A stretch of DNA of 64,000 bases from Chitinophagales bacterium. GTDB taxonomy: Bacteria; Bacteroidota; Bacteroidia; Chitinophagales; Saprospiraceae. Under the pieces are notes generated by a model. That model was given only the letters and a program-made list of their open reading frames with translations. It was not told the DNA's origin and searched no databases. Below, piece after piece: positions 18,254 through 27,453 of the stretch. The DNA lies in assembly GCA_013299105.1 (NCBI GenBank), contig JAAFJY010000016.1:1-64000 (forward strand), written 5' to 3'. A program made the position numbers and the translations under genes. Positions within the stretch are counted from its first letter, which is position 1. Every line of letters begins with the position of its first letter.

Positions 18254-19096
18254 TTAGTTGAGGCGGATCAACACCGCAGTTTGCAGATAATGATGGGTCA
18301 ATTCCAAGGGGTTGATGTCACCCGCGCTTTTTTGAGCATCCCAGGTGTAGCCCAAGCGCAGACCATTGCCATTGAGCAAAAAATAAGTGAATTCGCTGCG
18401 CCATTGGATGCGAAAACCACCCGTTTTGAACTCGTTGTTTTCATAAACTTTGGTATCGCCATCCGTAAAATCGTCGAGGTAGGCATAACCAGGCCGCCAG
18501 GAAGTATGCAGCAATGGCAAACTGAGCTGGCTGCTGAGTTTGTACAACCTGGTGCCCGCCCGTTTTTTGATGAACAACAACTTACCAGCTTCCTGTTTTT
18601 TGGCGATGCGCCAGGTTAATTTACCACTAGCAAAAGCCGAATTTAAGCTTTCCCAAACGGTGCCAGCATTCAAAAAAGCAGGGGTTTGGCGCTGCCCCGA
18701 ATATCCTCCGATTTGCAAACCCGCCCGAAAATCCAGGTTTTCTTTCTCGTTTTGCCAAAACCGACGCAAAACATGCCCGGCGTAAAAAAAAGTCAACACC
18801 GAAGAACTGTAAGTCCCCACCTTGACCCTTTGCAAGTCCCCCTGCCCTACTCCACCCTCGAAATTCAAATCCCAGCGCGGGCCTTCAAATGCCAGTGCGC
18901 CTGTTCCGCCGACCAAAAACCCATCGTAACTGAGCGGCGAAACGCCTAAATCGCGCAATACCGCATAATCTGTCAAGGCTGCGATGCTCAGATAGCGGCC
19001 ATAATGAAAGTCTTTTTCAGGCTCATTTTGGCCCCAAACCAAACTGGAGCAAAATAGGAGGAGAGGGAGAAATAAAATGGATTTCAGCAAGGTCAT
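18254..19096 (-). CDS. Predicted outer-membrane beta-barrel protein, unknown function
   Basis: A 280-residue protein with a clear signal peptide (LLKSILFLPLLLFCSSLVWGQ) and alternating aromatic and polar strands (GGFRIQWRSEFTYFLLNGNG, LRLGYTWDA) ending in LQTAVLIRLN. This is typical of small Bacteroidota barrels. No family is recognised. It is the first gene of a two-gene unit with the S41 peptidase. Confidence 0.65.
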   Translation of the reverse strand: MTLLKSILFLPLLLFCSSLVWGQNEPEKDFHYGRYLSIAALTDYAVLRDLGVSPLSYDGFLVGGTGALAFEGPRWDLNFEGGVGQGDLQRVKVGTYSSSVLTFFYAGHVLRRFWQNEKENLDFRAGLQIGGYSGQRQTPAFLNAGTVWESLNSAFASGKLTWRIAKKQEAGKLLFIKKRAGTRLYKLSSQLSLPLLHTSWRPGYAYLDDFTDGDTKVYENNEFKTGGFRIQWRSEFTYFLLNGNGLRLGYTWDAQKSAGDINPLELTHHYLQTAVLIRLN

Positions 19097-19229
19097 GGTG
19101 GAATTTTACGGTTCAGTAGGAGGGCTTTTCAAGCTTCGTTTTTCTTGAATTGTTGCATAATTACGAAAATAAACGAATTTTAGCGCTCTGCTAACTCGAA
19201 GTAGATTTTTAGCGTGCAAAAACATAAAA

Positions 19230-19721
19230 ATGCAAACTACTACACCATTTCTCCGCCCCATTCAAGCCGCTGACAATGCTACCATGGCCAAAATTGTACG
19301 CGAAGTGATGACCGCATACGGCGCAGTAGGCGAAGGTTTTTCGATCATGGACCCTGAAGTGGACGACTTACATGGCAATTACCAGGACGAAAAAAGCCTC
19401 TACCTGGTACTCGAACACGAAGGCCAGGTGGTAGGCGGCGGCGGCATCGCCCCACTGGCCAACGGCGATCCGAACGTTTGTGAACTGAAAAAAATGTACT
19501 TCCTGCCAGCCGTTCGCGGCATGGGCATGGGCAAAAAATTAGTCGGAGATTTGCTCCTGGCCGCCAAAGAACGGGGCTACGCCACCTGTTACCTCGAAAC
19601 CCTTGAACGCATGAAAGAAGCTCAACAGCTTTACCAAAAAATGGGATTTGAAAAGCTGTGTGGCAGCATGGGAAATACGGGCCACTGCGGCTGCGATGCT
19701 TTCTACGCAAAAAAGTTATAA
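19230..19721 (+). CDS. GNAT-family N-acetyltransferase
   Basis: A 163-residue acetyl-CoA-dependent acyltransferase. The GNAT core is visible: the acceptor strand VVGGGGIAPLANG, motif A FLPAVRGMGMGKKLVGDLL (pyrophosphate loop R-G-M-G-M-G) and YLETLERMKEAQQLYQKMGF. The substrate is unknown. The ATG at 19230 follows an AT-rich spacer. It converges on the class V aminotransferase, with nine bases between stops. Confidence 0.88.
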   Translation: MQTTTPFLRPIQAADNATMAKIVREVMTAYGAVGEGFSIMDPEVDDLHGNYQDEKSLYLVLEHEGQVVGGGGIAPLANGDPNVCELKKMYFLPAVRGMGMGKKLVGDLLLAAKERGYATCYLETLERMKEAQQLYQKMGFEKLCGSMGNTGHCGCDAFYAKKL

Positions 19722-19730
19722 AATCAGGAA

Positions 19731-20918
19731 TTATTTGAGCAATTCCGCCAAATGCTCCGCCAAGGTGTCAATTTCTTCCTTGGTATTGTAATAATGCGGC
19801 GATACCCTCAAGGCTGCATCGACCGATTTTTGGCCAAAATCAATGAGCGCAGCATTGCGGGTTAAATGAGAAGTATTGATTTTACGCTCTCGCAAGCGAT
19901 CACGCAAAAACAAGGGAGCCTGCCCAGCAAAATGAACGGTAACGATGCCGCAAGGGTCTTCACCCTGGTCCAAGACGCTTGCTCCGGGTAGTTCGGCGAG
20001 TATTTCGCGGGTATAATCGGCCAAAGCGGAAACCTGGGCTTTGATCGGCTCTAACCCAATTTCAAGGGCGTAGTCCACACAGGCACCACTGCCCAATACC
20101 AGGGCATAAGCAAATTCCCAATCCTCGAACCTTCGGGCATCTGGGCGGGGCTTGTACTGACCTATTTCAGTCCATTCCGCCCCCGCCAGGTCGGGAAACA
20201 AAGGCTCTAAACCCGCCGCCAGCGCCTCATCACTGACGTACAAAAAGCCCATGCCACGCGGCCCCCGCAAAAACTTGCGGAAAGTAGCACTCAAAAAATC
20301 GCAATGCAACTCCTTCACATCCAATGGCATTTGCCCCGCTGATTGGCAGGCGTCGAGCAAGTACCAGGCCCCATGAGCTTTCACGATTTTCCCAATTTCG
20401 GCGGCGGGTTGCACCAGGCCGGAATTGGTGGGGACATGGGTGACAGAGACCAACTTGGGCCGCAATTTTTCCATTTGGGCAGGCAAGGCCGCCAAATCAG
20501 GGGTGGCGCCATCTTGTTGCATCCGCTCCACTTTCACCCCATACCTTTTTTGCATTGAAATGAAAGCGATGTAATTGGACACGTAATCATTGTCGGTAGT
20601 CAAAATCACATCACCGGTTTCAAAAGGGATGGAAGACAAAGCCCGGCTGTAGGCATCGGTGGCATTGGCGGTCAAAGCGATATTACTGGCCTTGGTATTA
20701 AGCAAGGTGGCCAGCGAGGCATACACTTTCTCAATGTCGGCCCGGCGCAAATCCGCTGACTCGTATCCACCATTGACTGCTTCCAAGTGAATGTGCTGCT
20801 GAATGGCCTCGATCACTTGACGGGGCATGAGAGCCGCGCCAGCATTGTTGAGGTGGATCAGGTCTTTGATCCCAGGGGTGTCCTGCCGCCATTGGGGTAG
20901 GGTATGGATTTTATTCAT
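19731..20918 (-). CDS. Class V aminotransferase (cysteine desulfurase-like)
   Basis: A 395-residue PLP enzyme of the NifS/kynureninase-like fold. HLNNAGAALMPRQV opens the domain, WYLLDACQSAGQMPLDV carries the PLP-contacting Asp, and the Schiff-base Lys is in SATFRKFLRGPRGMGFLYV. The C-terminal part lacks the conserved Cys loop of IscS/SufS, so a role in Fe-S supply is not supported. It may act as an isopenicillin-epimerase-like enzyme or an aminotransferase of unknown substrate. Confidence 0.85.
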   Translation of the reverse strand: MNKIHTLPQWRQDTPGIKDLIHLNNAGAALMPRQVIEAIQQHIHLEAVNGGYESADLRRADIEKVYASLATLLNTKASNIALTANATDAYSRALSSIPFETGDVILTTDNDYVSNYIAFISMQKRYGVKVERMQQDGATPDLAALPAQMEKLRPKLVSVTHVPTNSGLVQPAAEIGKIVKAHGAWYLLDACQSAGQMPLDVKELHCDFLSATFRKFLRGPRGMGFLYVSDEALAAGLEPLFPDLAGAEWTEIGQYKPRPDARRFEDWEFAYALVLGSGACVDYALEIGLEPIKAQVSALADYTREILAELPGASVLDQGEDPCGIVTVHFAGQAPLFLRDRLRERKINTSHLTRNAALIDFGQKSVDAALRVSPHYYNTKEEIDTLAEHLAELLK

Positions 20919-21022
20919 GACTCAATTTGGGTTTCGAGTTAAAAAAACTGGGGTAAATAAACCCGACTTAGGTCTCTGAAGCATAGTTTCCAGAAGCAGA
21001 TTTTGGCTTATGATGCCTGTTT

Positions 21023-21345
21023 TTTGACTTACGACTTACGAGTGACGACTTACGACTTACGAAGTGTGGGCTCGCTGGCAAAATCATAGGGTGCTCGAAC
21101 ACCCGTTTGCACGGTTTGGAGTTTCCGAGCTACCATTGGTTCAGCTTATGCCCCAAAGAGTTGAAAACCAATGATTTTCAAATAGCACTCACGCTCATCA
21201 AGCATATTAAAAGTTTACCCGCTCAGTTTTTTTTGGAAAAACTTGAATCGTAAAAACGATGATTTTGATGCACTACAAATCTACTCAGCGAGTCTCCTAC
21301 TTCGTAAGTCGTAAGTCGTCACTCGTAAGTCGTAAGTCAAAAAAT
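21023..21345. repeat. Inverted repeat built of GACTTAC units
   Basis: The 40-bp arm at 21029-21068 (period-7 units of gacttac around a central gagtgac) is the exact reverse complement of 21299-21338. About 230 bp lie between them with no reading frame of note. The left part (gaagtgtgggctcgct, cgtttgcacggtttgg) matches the copy at 10985-11140. It sits between the rfbB terminator and the aminotransferase promoter region. Confidence 0.8.
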
Positions 21346-21391
21346 CCAAGCGCCTGCTGACCAAAACAAACTTGTTTTAATCACCGCTTGG
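21346..21391 (-). terminator. Probable terminator after rfbB
   Basis: A ccaagcg / cgcttgg stem encloses an inner aaaacaa/tgtttt pairing and is followed on the minus strand by attttttg. It directly abuts the GACTTAC inverted repeat. Confidence 0.5.
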
Positions 21392-21406
21392 AACCCAAAA
21401 ATAGCC

Positions 21407-22450
21407 TTACTCATAATGCTCCGCATAGTAGCGTTGATAAGCTCCGCTGGTCACTGCGTCCAGCCAATTTTGGTTTTCGAGGTACCATTCGGCGGTTTTG
21501 CGCAGGCCCGTTTCAGGGTCGACCAGTGGTTCCCAATCGAGTTCATGCTTGAGTTTGCTGGCGTCAATGGCGTAACGACGGTCGTGGCCGGGGCGGTCTT
21601 TCACAAAAGTGATCAACTGGCGAGAAGTACCGATGGCTTTGCCCATCAGTTCGTCCATGATGTCGCAAAGGGTGTGTACCAGTTCGATATTTTTGCGCTC
21701 GTTGTTGCCCCCAATGTTGTAAGTCTCGCCGATTTTACCCTCGTGATAAATCAAGTCGATGGCCGCCGCGTGGTCTTCTACCCAAAGCCAATCGCGGGTG
21801 TACAGGCCATCGCCATACACTGGCAAGGTTTTGCCCAACTTGATATTGTGGATCATCAGCGGGATGAGCTTTTCGGGAAACTGGTAAGGGCCGTAGTTGT
21901 TCGAGCAATTCGACACGATGATCGGCATTTCGAAAGTATGGTGGTAAGCCCGCACCAACATGTCAGACGAAGCTTTGGATGCCGAATAAGGCGAGCGCGG
22001 ATCGTAAGGCGTGGCCTCGGTGAAAAAACCCTCGTCACCCAGTGAGCCATACACCTCATCAGTAGAAATGTGGTAGAATTTTTTGCCAATCAAGTCTTTC
22101 CAATGTGAACGGGCAGCATTCAACAAAGTCACCGTACCTACAATATTGGTCTCGATAAAGGCCATAGGGTTGCTGATCGAACGGTCCACGTGCGATTCGG
22201 CAGCGAGGTGGATCACGCTGTCAAAATCGTACTTGACAAACAAACCCTGTAAGAAGTCTGCATCACGAATGTCGCCTTTCTCAAAAGTATAATTGGGCGC
22301 ATTTTCAATGTCACGCAGGTTTTCGAGATTGCCAGCGTAGGTCAGCAAGTCCAGGTTAACGATCTTGTAGTCTGGGTACTTTTTGACCATTCTTTTGACC
22401 AAATGGGTGCCAATGAATCCGGCACCACCAGTAATTAATATGCTGTGCAT
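21407..22450 (-). CDS. rfbB: dTDP-glucose 4,6-dehydratase
   Basis: A 347-residue extended SDR that converts dTDP-glucose to dTDP-4-keto-6-deoxyglucose, the second step toward dTDP-rhamnose. It shows the NAD loop GGAGFIGTHLV, the dehydratase triad region STDEVYGSLG and the catalytic YSASKASSDM, plus NNYGPYQFPEKLIPLM and ENQNWLDAV. No rfbA, C or D lies adjacent. The UXS-like gene is upstream in the same orientation, 48 bp away, so nucleotide-sugar formation for cell-surface glycans is the shared theme. Confidence 0.94.
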   Translation of the reverse strand: MHSILITGGAGFIGTHLVKRMVKKYPDYKIVNLDLLTYAGNLENLRDIENAPNYTFEKGDIRDADFLQGLFVKYDFDSVIHLAAESHVDRSISNPMAFIETNIVGTVTLLNAARSHWKDLIGKKFYHISTDEVYGSLGDEGFFTEATPYDPRSPYSASKASSDMLVRAYHHTFEMPIIVSNCSNNYGPYQFPEKLIPLMIHNIKLGKTLPVYGDGLYTRDWLWVEDHAAAIDLIYHEGKIGETYNIGGNNERKNIELVHTLCDIMDELMGKAIGTSRQLITFVKDRPGHDRRYAIDASKLKHELDWEPLVDPETGLRKTAEWYLENQNWLDAVTSGAYQRYYAEHYE

Positions 22451-22462
22451 GGTTTGAATGAA

Positions 22463-22507
22463 AAGTTGAGTGGTGGAGAAGTTTAGGGCTTGAGAAGTTT
22501 AGGGTTG
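22463..22507 (-). repeat. Period-8 repeat between rfbB and UXS
   Basis: Units ttgagtgg, tggagaag, tttagggc, ttgagaag, tttagggt fill the intergenic gap. The TAA stop of the UXS gene (22499-22501) lies inside the last unit. Confidence 0.6.
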
Positions 22508-23440
22508 AACGACTGTTTTGAAATACTCATAAGTCATTTTCAAGCCTTCGGCGCGTGGCACTTTAGGTTCCCAGCCGAGGATTTGACGGGCTTTGGTGAT
22601 GTCTGGTTGCCGTACTTTGGGGTCATCGACGGGCAAAGGACGGTAGTCGATGAATGCCTTGGGATTCCCAACCAACTGAAGGATTTCTTCCGCAAACTGT
22701 AGGATGGTCACCTCGTCGGGGTTGCCGATGTTCACAGGTTGGGTATGGTCGCTGAGCAACAGACGGTAAATACCCTCCACTAAGTCGTCAACATAGCAAA
22801 AGGAGCGCGTTTGCGAGCCATCGCCAAACACTGTCAAACCCTCCCCGCGAATGGCCTGTGAAAAGAATGCAGGCAAAACCCGGCCATCTTCCTGCCGCAT
22901 CCTTGGCCCGTAAGTGTTGAAAATGCGGATGATGCGGGTATCAACCTGGTGGTAAGTGTGGTAAGCCATGGTAATCGCCTCCAAAAAGCGCTTGGCTTCG
23001 TCATACACCCCACGCGGCCCAACTGGGTTTACATTGCCCCAGTAAGTTTCGGATTGCGGGTGCTCCAGCGGGTCGCCATACACCTCGGAGGTAGAAGCCA
23101 CTAGGATGCGGGCTTTTTTCTCCCGTGCTACCCCTAGCATGTTGTGCGTGCCCAAAGCCCCGACTTTGAGGGTTTGGATCGGCATTTTGAGGTAGTCGAT
23201 CGGGCTGGCTGGCGAGGCAAAGTGCAAGATGTAGTCCAGTTTTCCAGGCACATGCACGAACTTGGTGATGTCGTGGTGGTAATATTCAAACTCCTTGAGC
23301 GGAAACAAATGCTCGATATTGGCCAGGTTGCCTGTGAGCAAATTGTCCATTCCGATCACTTGGTAGCCTTCACGAATGAAGCGATCGCACAAGTGAGAAC
23401 CAAGAAAACCAGCCGCGCCGGTGATGAGAACCCTTTTCAA
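22499..23440 (-). CDS. UDP-glucuronate decarboxylase-like epimerase (UXS)
   Basis: A 313-residue extended SDR. Motifs: [18 protein letters not shown] (NAD binding), [35 protein letters not shown], the catalytic [10 protein letters not shown] and [10 protein letters not shown]. These fit UDP-glucuronic acid decarboxylase, which makes UDP-xylose. The frame extends 18 codons further to a TTG at 23494. The TTG at 23440 gives the usual short (M)KRVLITG N-terminus and family length, so I prefer it. An upstream promoter at 23523-23552 supports either. Confidence 0.88.
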   Translation of the reverse strand: MKRVLITGAAGFLGSHLCDRFIREGYQVIGMDNLLTGNLANIEHLFPLKEFEYYHHDITKFVHVPGKLDYILHFASPASPIDYLKMPIQTLKVGALGTHNMLGVAREKKARILVASTSEVYGDPLEHPQSETYWGNVNPVGPRGVYDEAKRFLEAITMAYHTYHQVDTRIIRIFNTYGPRMRQEDGRVLPAFFSQAIRGEGLTVFGDGSQTRSFCYVDDLVEGIYRLLLSDHTQPVNIGNPDEVTILQFAEEILQLVGNPKAFIDYRPLPVDDPKVRQPDITKARQILGWEPKVPRAEGLKMTYEYFKTVVQP

Positions 23441-23522
23441 AGTTGATCGTTTTGTTGGGATTGGTAAATTTGGGATTAGTGCCCATGTGGCCAAATGAAA
23501 ACCCTTTTGGTCACATGGCTGG

Positions 23523-23552
23523 CAAAGATAAAACTCCTGGGAGGTTTAACAA
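23523..23552 (-). promoter_or_regulatory. Promoter of the UXS-rfbB unit
   Basis: On the minus strand TTG, 19 bases, then TATCTTTG, a full match to the Bacteroidota -33/-7 pattern. Confidence 0.6.
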
Positions 23553-23586
23553 CAGCGCTTTTCAAACGATTTTTGCATTGGAAAGG

Positions 23587-23594
23587 TATCTTTG
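23587..23594 (+). promoter_or_regulatory. -7 box for the barrel-like gene
   Basis: TATCTTTG matches TAnnTTTG about 70 bases before the ATG at 23665. No clear -33 box is seen. It lies back to back with the UXS promoter. Confidence 0.4.
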
Positions 23595-23664
23595 CCTCCG
23601 ACAAAAGCTGAAAAAGCAAATGTCCGGCCAGTTTCGCCTAATATCCGTCATCAATTTAGCATAC

Positions 23665-24411
23665 ATGTTCGCAAAATACCCGATCCTTTTCAGCTTCTTG
23701 TTCTATTCAGTTCTCTTGTATGGACAGGGCCAAAAACAAAAACCCGATCTGATTGGGGCGCGGGTTTCGTACGGATTGCAGTTCCCAGCCTTGGATCTGG
23801 CGCAAAGGTTTGGCAGTAATTTTGCCGCTGGTGTGGGTTTTGACTGGCAAAGTGGCCGCAAAAACTGGATCATTGGTCTGGAAAGCCAGTTTCATTTTGG
23901 CGAAAGTGTCAAAGAAGACCCCTTGCAAGGCTTGAGGACGGCAGAGGGCAACATCGTGGGCAACGACCGCGAATTGGCCGACATCCAACTGCGCCGCCGG
24001 GGGATTTATGTAGGAGCCCTGGCTGGCAAGTGGCTTCCTTTTGGCAAAAATGCCCAAAGTGGCTTGCGCGTAACCTTTGGTGCGGGCTTGTTGCAACACA
24101 AAATCCGCATCCAAAAAGACGTATTCCGCGCCGTTCCCCAAGTGAGCGAAGAATACGCCAAGGGGTACGACCGCCTGAGCAATGGCCTGGCCTTGCACCA
24201 ATTCATCGGCTACCAATACATGAGCAAAGACCGCCGCATGAACATCAACGTGGGCTTCGAGTTTTTTCAAGCCTTCACACAGGGCCGCCGCAGTTTTCAA
24301 TACGACCTGCGCCGCCCCGATGACCAGCCCCGCCTTGATGGCCTGATCGGAGCCCGCGCCACCTGGATTTTGCCTTTCTTTTTGGACAAAGCCGATCAAA
24401 TTTTGTATTAA
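23665..24411 (+). CDS. Predicted outer-membrane beta-barrel protein, unknown function
   Basis: A 248-residue protein with a signal peptide (MFAKYPILFSFLFYSVLLYGQ) and barrel-like strands (FAAGVGFDWQSGRKNWIIGL, RGIYVGALAGKWLPFG, MNINVGFEFFQAFTQGRRSF), ending ARATWILPFF. The frame continues upstream to 23443, but the ATG at 23665 begins the signal peptide; one at 23620 is also possible. No family is recognised. A related but shorter barrel-like protein lies at 52370. Confidence 0.6.
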   Translation: MFAKYPILFSFLFYSVLLYGQGQKQKPDLIGARVSYGLQFPALDLAQRFGSNFAAGVGFDWQSGRKNWIIGLESQFHFGESVKEDPLQGLRTAEGNIVGNDRELADIQLRRRGIYVGALAGKWLPFGKNAQSGLRVTFGAGLLQHKIRIQKDVFRAVPQVSEEYAKGYDRLSNGLALHQFIGYQYMSKDRRMNINVGFEFFQAFTQGRRSFQYDLRRPDDQPRLDGLIGARATWILPFFLDKADQILY

Positions 24412-24449
24412 GGCCACTGAAAATTATTTTGCAAAGCTTGGTAATTTTT

Positions 24450-24650
24450 TTGCCCCGCTTCGCGGTGGAGGATGGGAACACGGATAAAATTGGGTTTGGG
24501 TGTGTTTGTTTGGGTGTGAGTGCGAGAAAACCCTGTTTTCAAGCGATCGAGACAAAAGTAAAAGCTCGAAGCTCCCACACCCGAACTCACACTTACACAC
24601 TCCACACCTATTCTTGCGGATTTCCAGCATGACGTTGACTCCACCTAACT
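24450..24650 (+). repeat. Period-9 dispersed repeat, long copy d
   Basis: It begins ccccgcttcgcggtggagg and gaacacggataaaattggg. Inverted arms follow (gggtgtgagtgcgag / cccgaactcacactta). It ends cttgcggatttccagc and catgacgttgact. It is closely related to copy c at 6.8 kb. Confidence 0.75.
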
Positions 24651-24698
24651 CAAATGCCGTCTTATAAACCGGTTTAACTTAATCTTTTGCCATTCACA

Positions 24699-25940
24699 AT
24701 GAGCATAATTTACCAACTCGGCATCTACCTATTTATACGTACCTATCGACTTTTGGCGATTTTCCAGCCAAAAGCCAAACTAGGTTGGCAAGGGCGGAGC
24801 AATTGGCGAACTAAACTCAAGGAAGATTTACAAAAAAGAAAACCCGATCACAAACTGCTCTGGGTCCATTGTGCATCGCTGGGCGAGTTTGAGCAAGGGC
24901 GGCCCTTGATTGAGGCCCTTAGAGCAGAAAAGCCTGGTACATTTATCGTGCTCAGTTTTTTCTCGCCCTCCGGTTTTGAAATCCGTAAAAACTATCCTGC
25001 GGTTGATCTGGTGACTTACCTGCCTTTTGACAGCAAGGCCCAGGCCCAGGCTTTTGTGGATCTCCTGGCCCCGGATTTGGCCATTTTTGTCAAGTACGAG
25101 TTTTGGTACCATCACTTGCTGGCTTTGCAAAAGAAGGGGGTCCCTACCCTACTCATTGCGGGCTTGTTTCGGCCTAGTCAGGTCTTTTTTCAGCCTTGGG
25201 GAGCTTGGTTCAAAAGCATTTTGCGGGGTTTTACCCATTTTTTTGTACAAAACGAGGCTTCAGCGCAGCTCTTGGCCAAGCATGGTTTTTCCAATTTCAG
25301 CATCGCAGGCGATCCCAGGGTGGACCGGGTTTTGGACCTGGCCCAGGCAGCCAGGGAAATTCCCCAGGTGCAGCAATTCAAAGGCCAGTCCCACTTGTTG
25401 ATCGCGGGCAGTACTTGGTCAAAAGACGAAGAAGTGCTCGAATATTTATTCAAAAATGACTTCCCCGAAGACTGGAAACTACTGATTGCCCCTCACGAAA
25501 TTGGCGAGGGACATTTGCAAAAAATCGAAAAAAGGTTTGGCCCTTCCTTGGTTCGATTTTCAAAATTTAATACCTCAAATGCCCCTGCAAAAGTGCTTTT
25601 GATCGACAACATTGGCATGCTTTCGGCCTTGTACCGCTATGGTGACTTGGCCTACATCGGAGGAGCGTTCCAAAACGGACTGCACAACACCCTGGAGCCG
25701 ATGGCCTTTGGCTTGCCCGTGATTTTTGGTCCAAAATTTGAAAAATTCCAGGAAGCTTGTGACATGGTTGAGGCATCGGCGTGCTTCAGCGTGGTCAGTG
25801 CCCTCGAGTTGGGGCAAAGTTTCCGTTTTCTGAACGATCCCCTGGTCCGGGCCACTTGCCGCAAAACCATTCTTACTTATCTGCAAGAAAAAAGTGGGGC
25901 TACGCCCAAAGTGATGGCCCTACTGAAAGACATATTGTGA
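24699..25940 (+). CDS. waaA: 3-deoxy-D-manno-octulosonic acid (Kdo) transferase
   Basis: A 413-residue inner-membrane-anchored glycosyltransferase (GT30) that adds Kdo to lipid A. It has an N-terminal membrane segment (IIYQLGIYLFIRTYRLL), LLWVHCASLGEFEQGRPLIE (catalytic Glu region), a C-terminal GT-B domain with LLIAGSTWSKDEEVL and APHEIGEGHL, and GDLAYIGGAFQNGLHNTLEP for CMP-Kdo binding. The ATG at 24699 is preferred over a TTG four codons upstream. Confidence 0.92.
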   Translation: MSIIYQLGIYLFIRTYRLLAIFQPKAKLGWQGRSNWRTKLKEDLQKRKPDHKLLWVHCASLGEFEQGRPLIEALRAEKPGTFIVLSFFSPSGFEIRKNYPAVDLVTYLPFDSKAQAQAFVDLLAPDLAIFVKYEFWYHHLLALQKKGVPTLLIAGLFRPSQVFFQPWGAWFKSILRGFTHFFVQNEASAQLLAKHGFSNFSIAGDPRVDRVLDLAQAAREIPQVQQFKGQSHLLIAGSTWSKDEEVLEYLFKNDFPEDWKLLIAPHEIGEGHLQKIEKRFGPSLVRFSKFNTSNAPAKVLLIDNIGMLSALYRYGDLAYIGGAFQNGLHNTLEPMAFGLPVIFGPKFEKFQEACDMVEASACFSVVSALELGQSFRFLNDPLVRATCRKTILTYLQEKSGATPKVMALLKDIL

Positions 25941-26042
25941 GACGGGTCCATTTCGGCTTGTGCTATAAGGATTTTTTGCTAAAATTGTGCCCATTCTGCT
26001 TTTGTCTTTGGCAAAGTGTTCAACACATAAAATACCCAAGTC

Positions 26043-27410
26043 ATGGAAACCAAAACCGCCATCAAACCCACCATCGACATCGTAAGCCCTATTCCAGGAC
26101 CCAAAAGCCAGGAAATGCTGGCCCGCCGAGCCGCAGCCTTGCCCAAGGGCGCGGCCATGTCAACCCAAGTGGTGGTAGATTCGGCCCGTGGCGCGGTGGT
26201 CAAGGATGTGGACGGCAATACATTGCTCGATTTTGCGGGCGGCATTGGCATGATCAACGTGGGCCATTCGCCTACCAATGTGGTGAACGCGGTCAAAAAG
26301 CAGCTCGACAAATTCATCCATACCTGCCAGATCGTGACCACTTTTGAGGCTCCGATCCAACTGGCTGAAATGTTGAACGAGCTCACACCCGGCGATTTCC
26401 CTAAAAAAACCTTGCTCTGCAATTCCGGTTCCGAAGCCGTGGAAAATGCCGTCAACATTGCCAAATACTACACCCAAAGGCCAGGCTTGGTGGTATTTGA
26501 AGGGGCCTACCACGGTCGCACCCACCTCACTTTGAGTTTGACGAGCAAGTATGCCCTGTTCAAAAAAGGTTTTGGTTCCATGGCCAGCGACATCCACCGC
26601 TTGCATGCGCCCAATATGTACCGGGTGCCCGATGGCATGAGCGCCCAGAAATACCTCGATTTTTGTATTCAGCGCCTTGATGAAGCCCTGATTTCGCATA
26701 TTGACCCCACTTCGATTGCAGCGATTTTGATCGAACCCATCCTGGGTGAAGGTGGTTTCGTGCCCGTGCCCAAGCCCTTTTTGCAAAAACTACGCGAGCT
26801 TTGTGACCAGCATGGCATCGTCCTTATTTTTGACGAAATCCAATGTGGCATGGGCCGCACGGGTAAACTTTTTGCCTGCCAACACCACGGCATTGCGCCC
26901 GACATGATCACCATCGCCAAAAGCATGGGGGCGGGAATGCCCATTGCCGCCGTAACGGGCCGTGCCGAAATCATGGACACCATCCACCCCGGTGGCGTAG
27001 GCGGCACTTACAGCGGCAGCCCGATCGCCTGTGCAGCAGCCATCGAAGCGGTAAAAACCCTGAGTAGTCCCGAATTTCAGCGCAAAACCGAACAAATGGG
27101 CGAACAAATGCGCAAAATCATGGAAACCTGGCGCAAATACCCCCTGGTAGGCGATGTTCGCGGTGTAGGAGCCATGCGCCTGGTCGAGTTCGTCAAAGAC
27201 AAAAAAAGCAAAGAACCCGACCCCGACCTGACCCTGGAGATCATTAAGCACGCAGTGGCCAATGGTATTTTGTTGATCCGGGCGGGTTTGTATTCCAATT
27301 GTATCCGCTTGTTGCCACCCCTGGTGATCACCAAAAACCAATTGAAGGAGGGCATGGAGGTCTTGGAAAATGCCATTCGGGTGGCACACGAGAAGCGGGG
27401 GCTGATTTAA
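26043..27410 (+). CDS. Class III aminotransferase (4-aminobutyrate aminotransferase-like)
   Basis: A 455-residue PLP enzyme. Motifs: FAGGIGMINVGHSP, LCNSGSEAVENAVNIAKYYT (PLP phosphate site), EGAYHGRTHLTLSLT, LIFDEIQCGMGRTGKLFACQ and the Schiff-base Lys in ITIAKSMGAGMPIAAVTG. It is closest in character to GabT-type omega-amino acid transaminases, which move an amino group from 4-aminobutyrate to 2-oxoglutarate. No succinate-semialdehyde dehydrogenase lies beside it, so the natural substrate is uncertain. Confidence 0.88.
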   Translation: METKTAIKPTIDIVSPIPGPKSQEMLARRAAALPKGAAMSTQVVVDSARGAVVKDVDGNTLLDFAGGIGMINVGHSPTNVVNAVKKQLDKFIHTCQIVTTFEAPIQLAEMLNELTPGDFPKKTLLCNSGSEAVENAVNIAKYYTQRPGLVVFEGAYHGRTHLTLSLTSKYALFKKGFGSMASDIHRLHAPNMYRVPDGMSAQKYLDFCIQRLDEALISHIDPTSIAAILIEPILGEGGFVPVPKPFLQKLRELCDQHGIVLIFDEIQCGMGRTGKLFACQHHGIAPDMITIAKSMGAGMPIAAVTGRAEIMDTIHPGGVGGTYSGSPIACAAAIEAVKTLSSPEFQRKTEQMGEQMRKIMETWRKYPLVGDVRGVGAMRLVEFVKDKKSKEPDPDLTLEIIKHAVANGILLIRAGLYSNCIRLLPPLVITKNQLKEGMEVLENAIRVAHEKRGLI

Positions 27411-27453
27411 AGGGCTCCAGCTACAACTAAGCGCATGTTAAAATCACTCTTCA

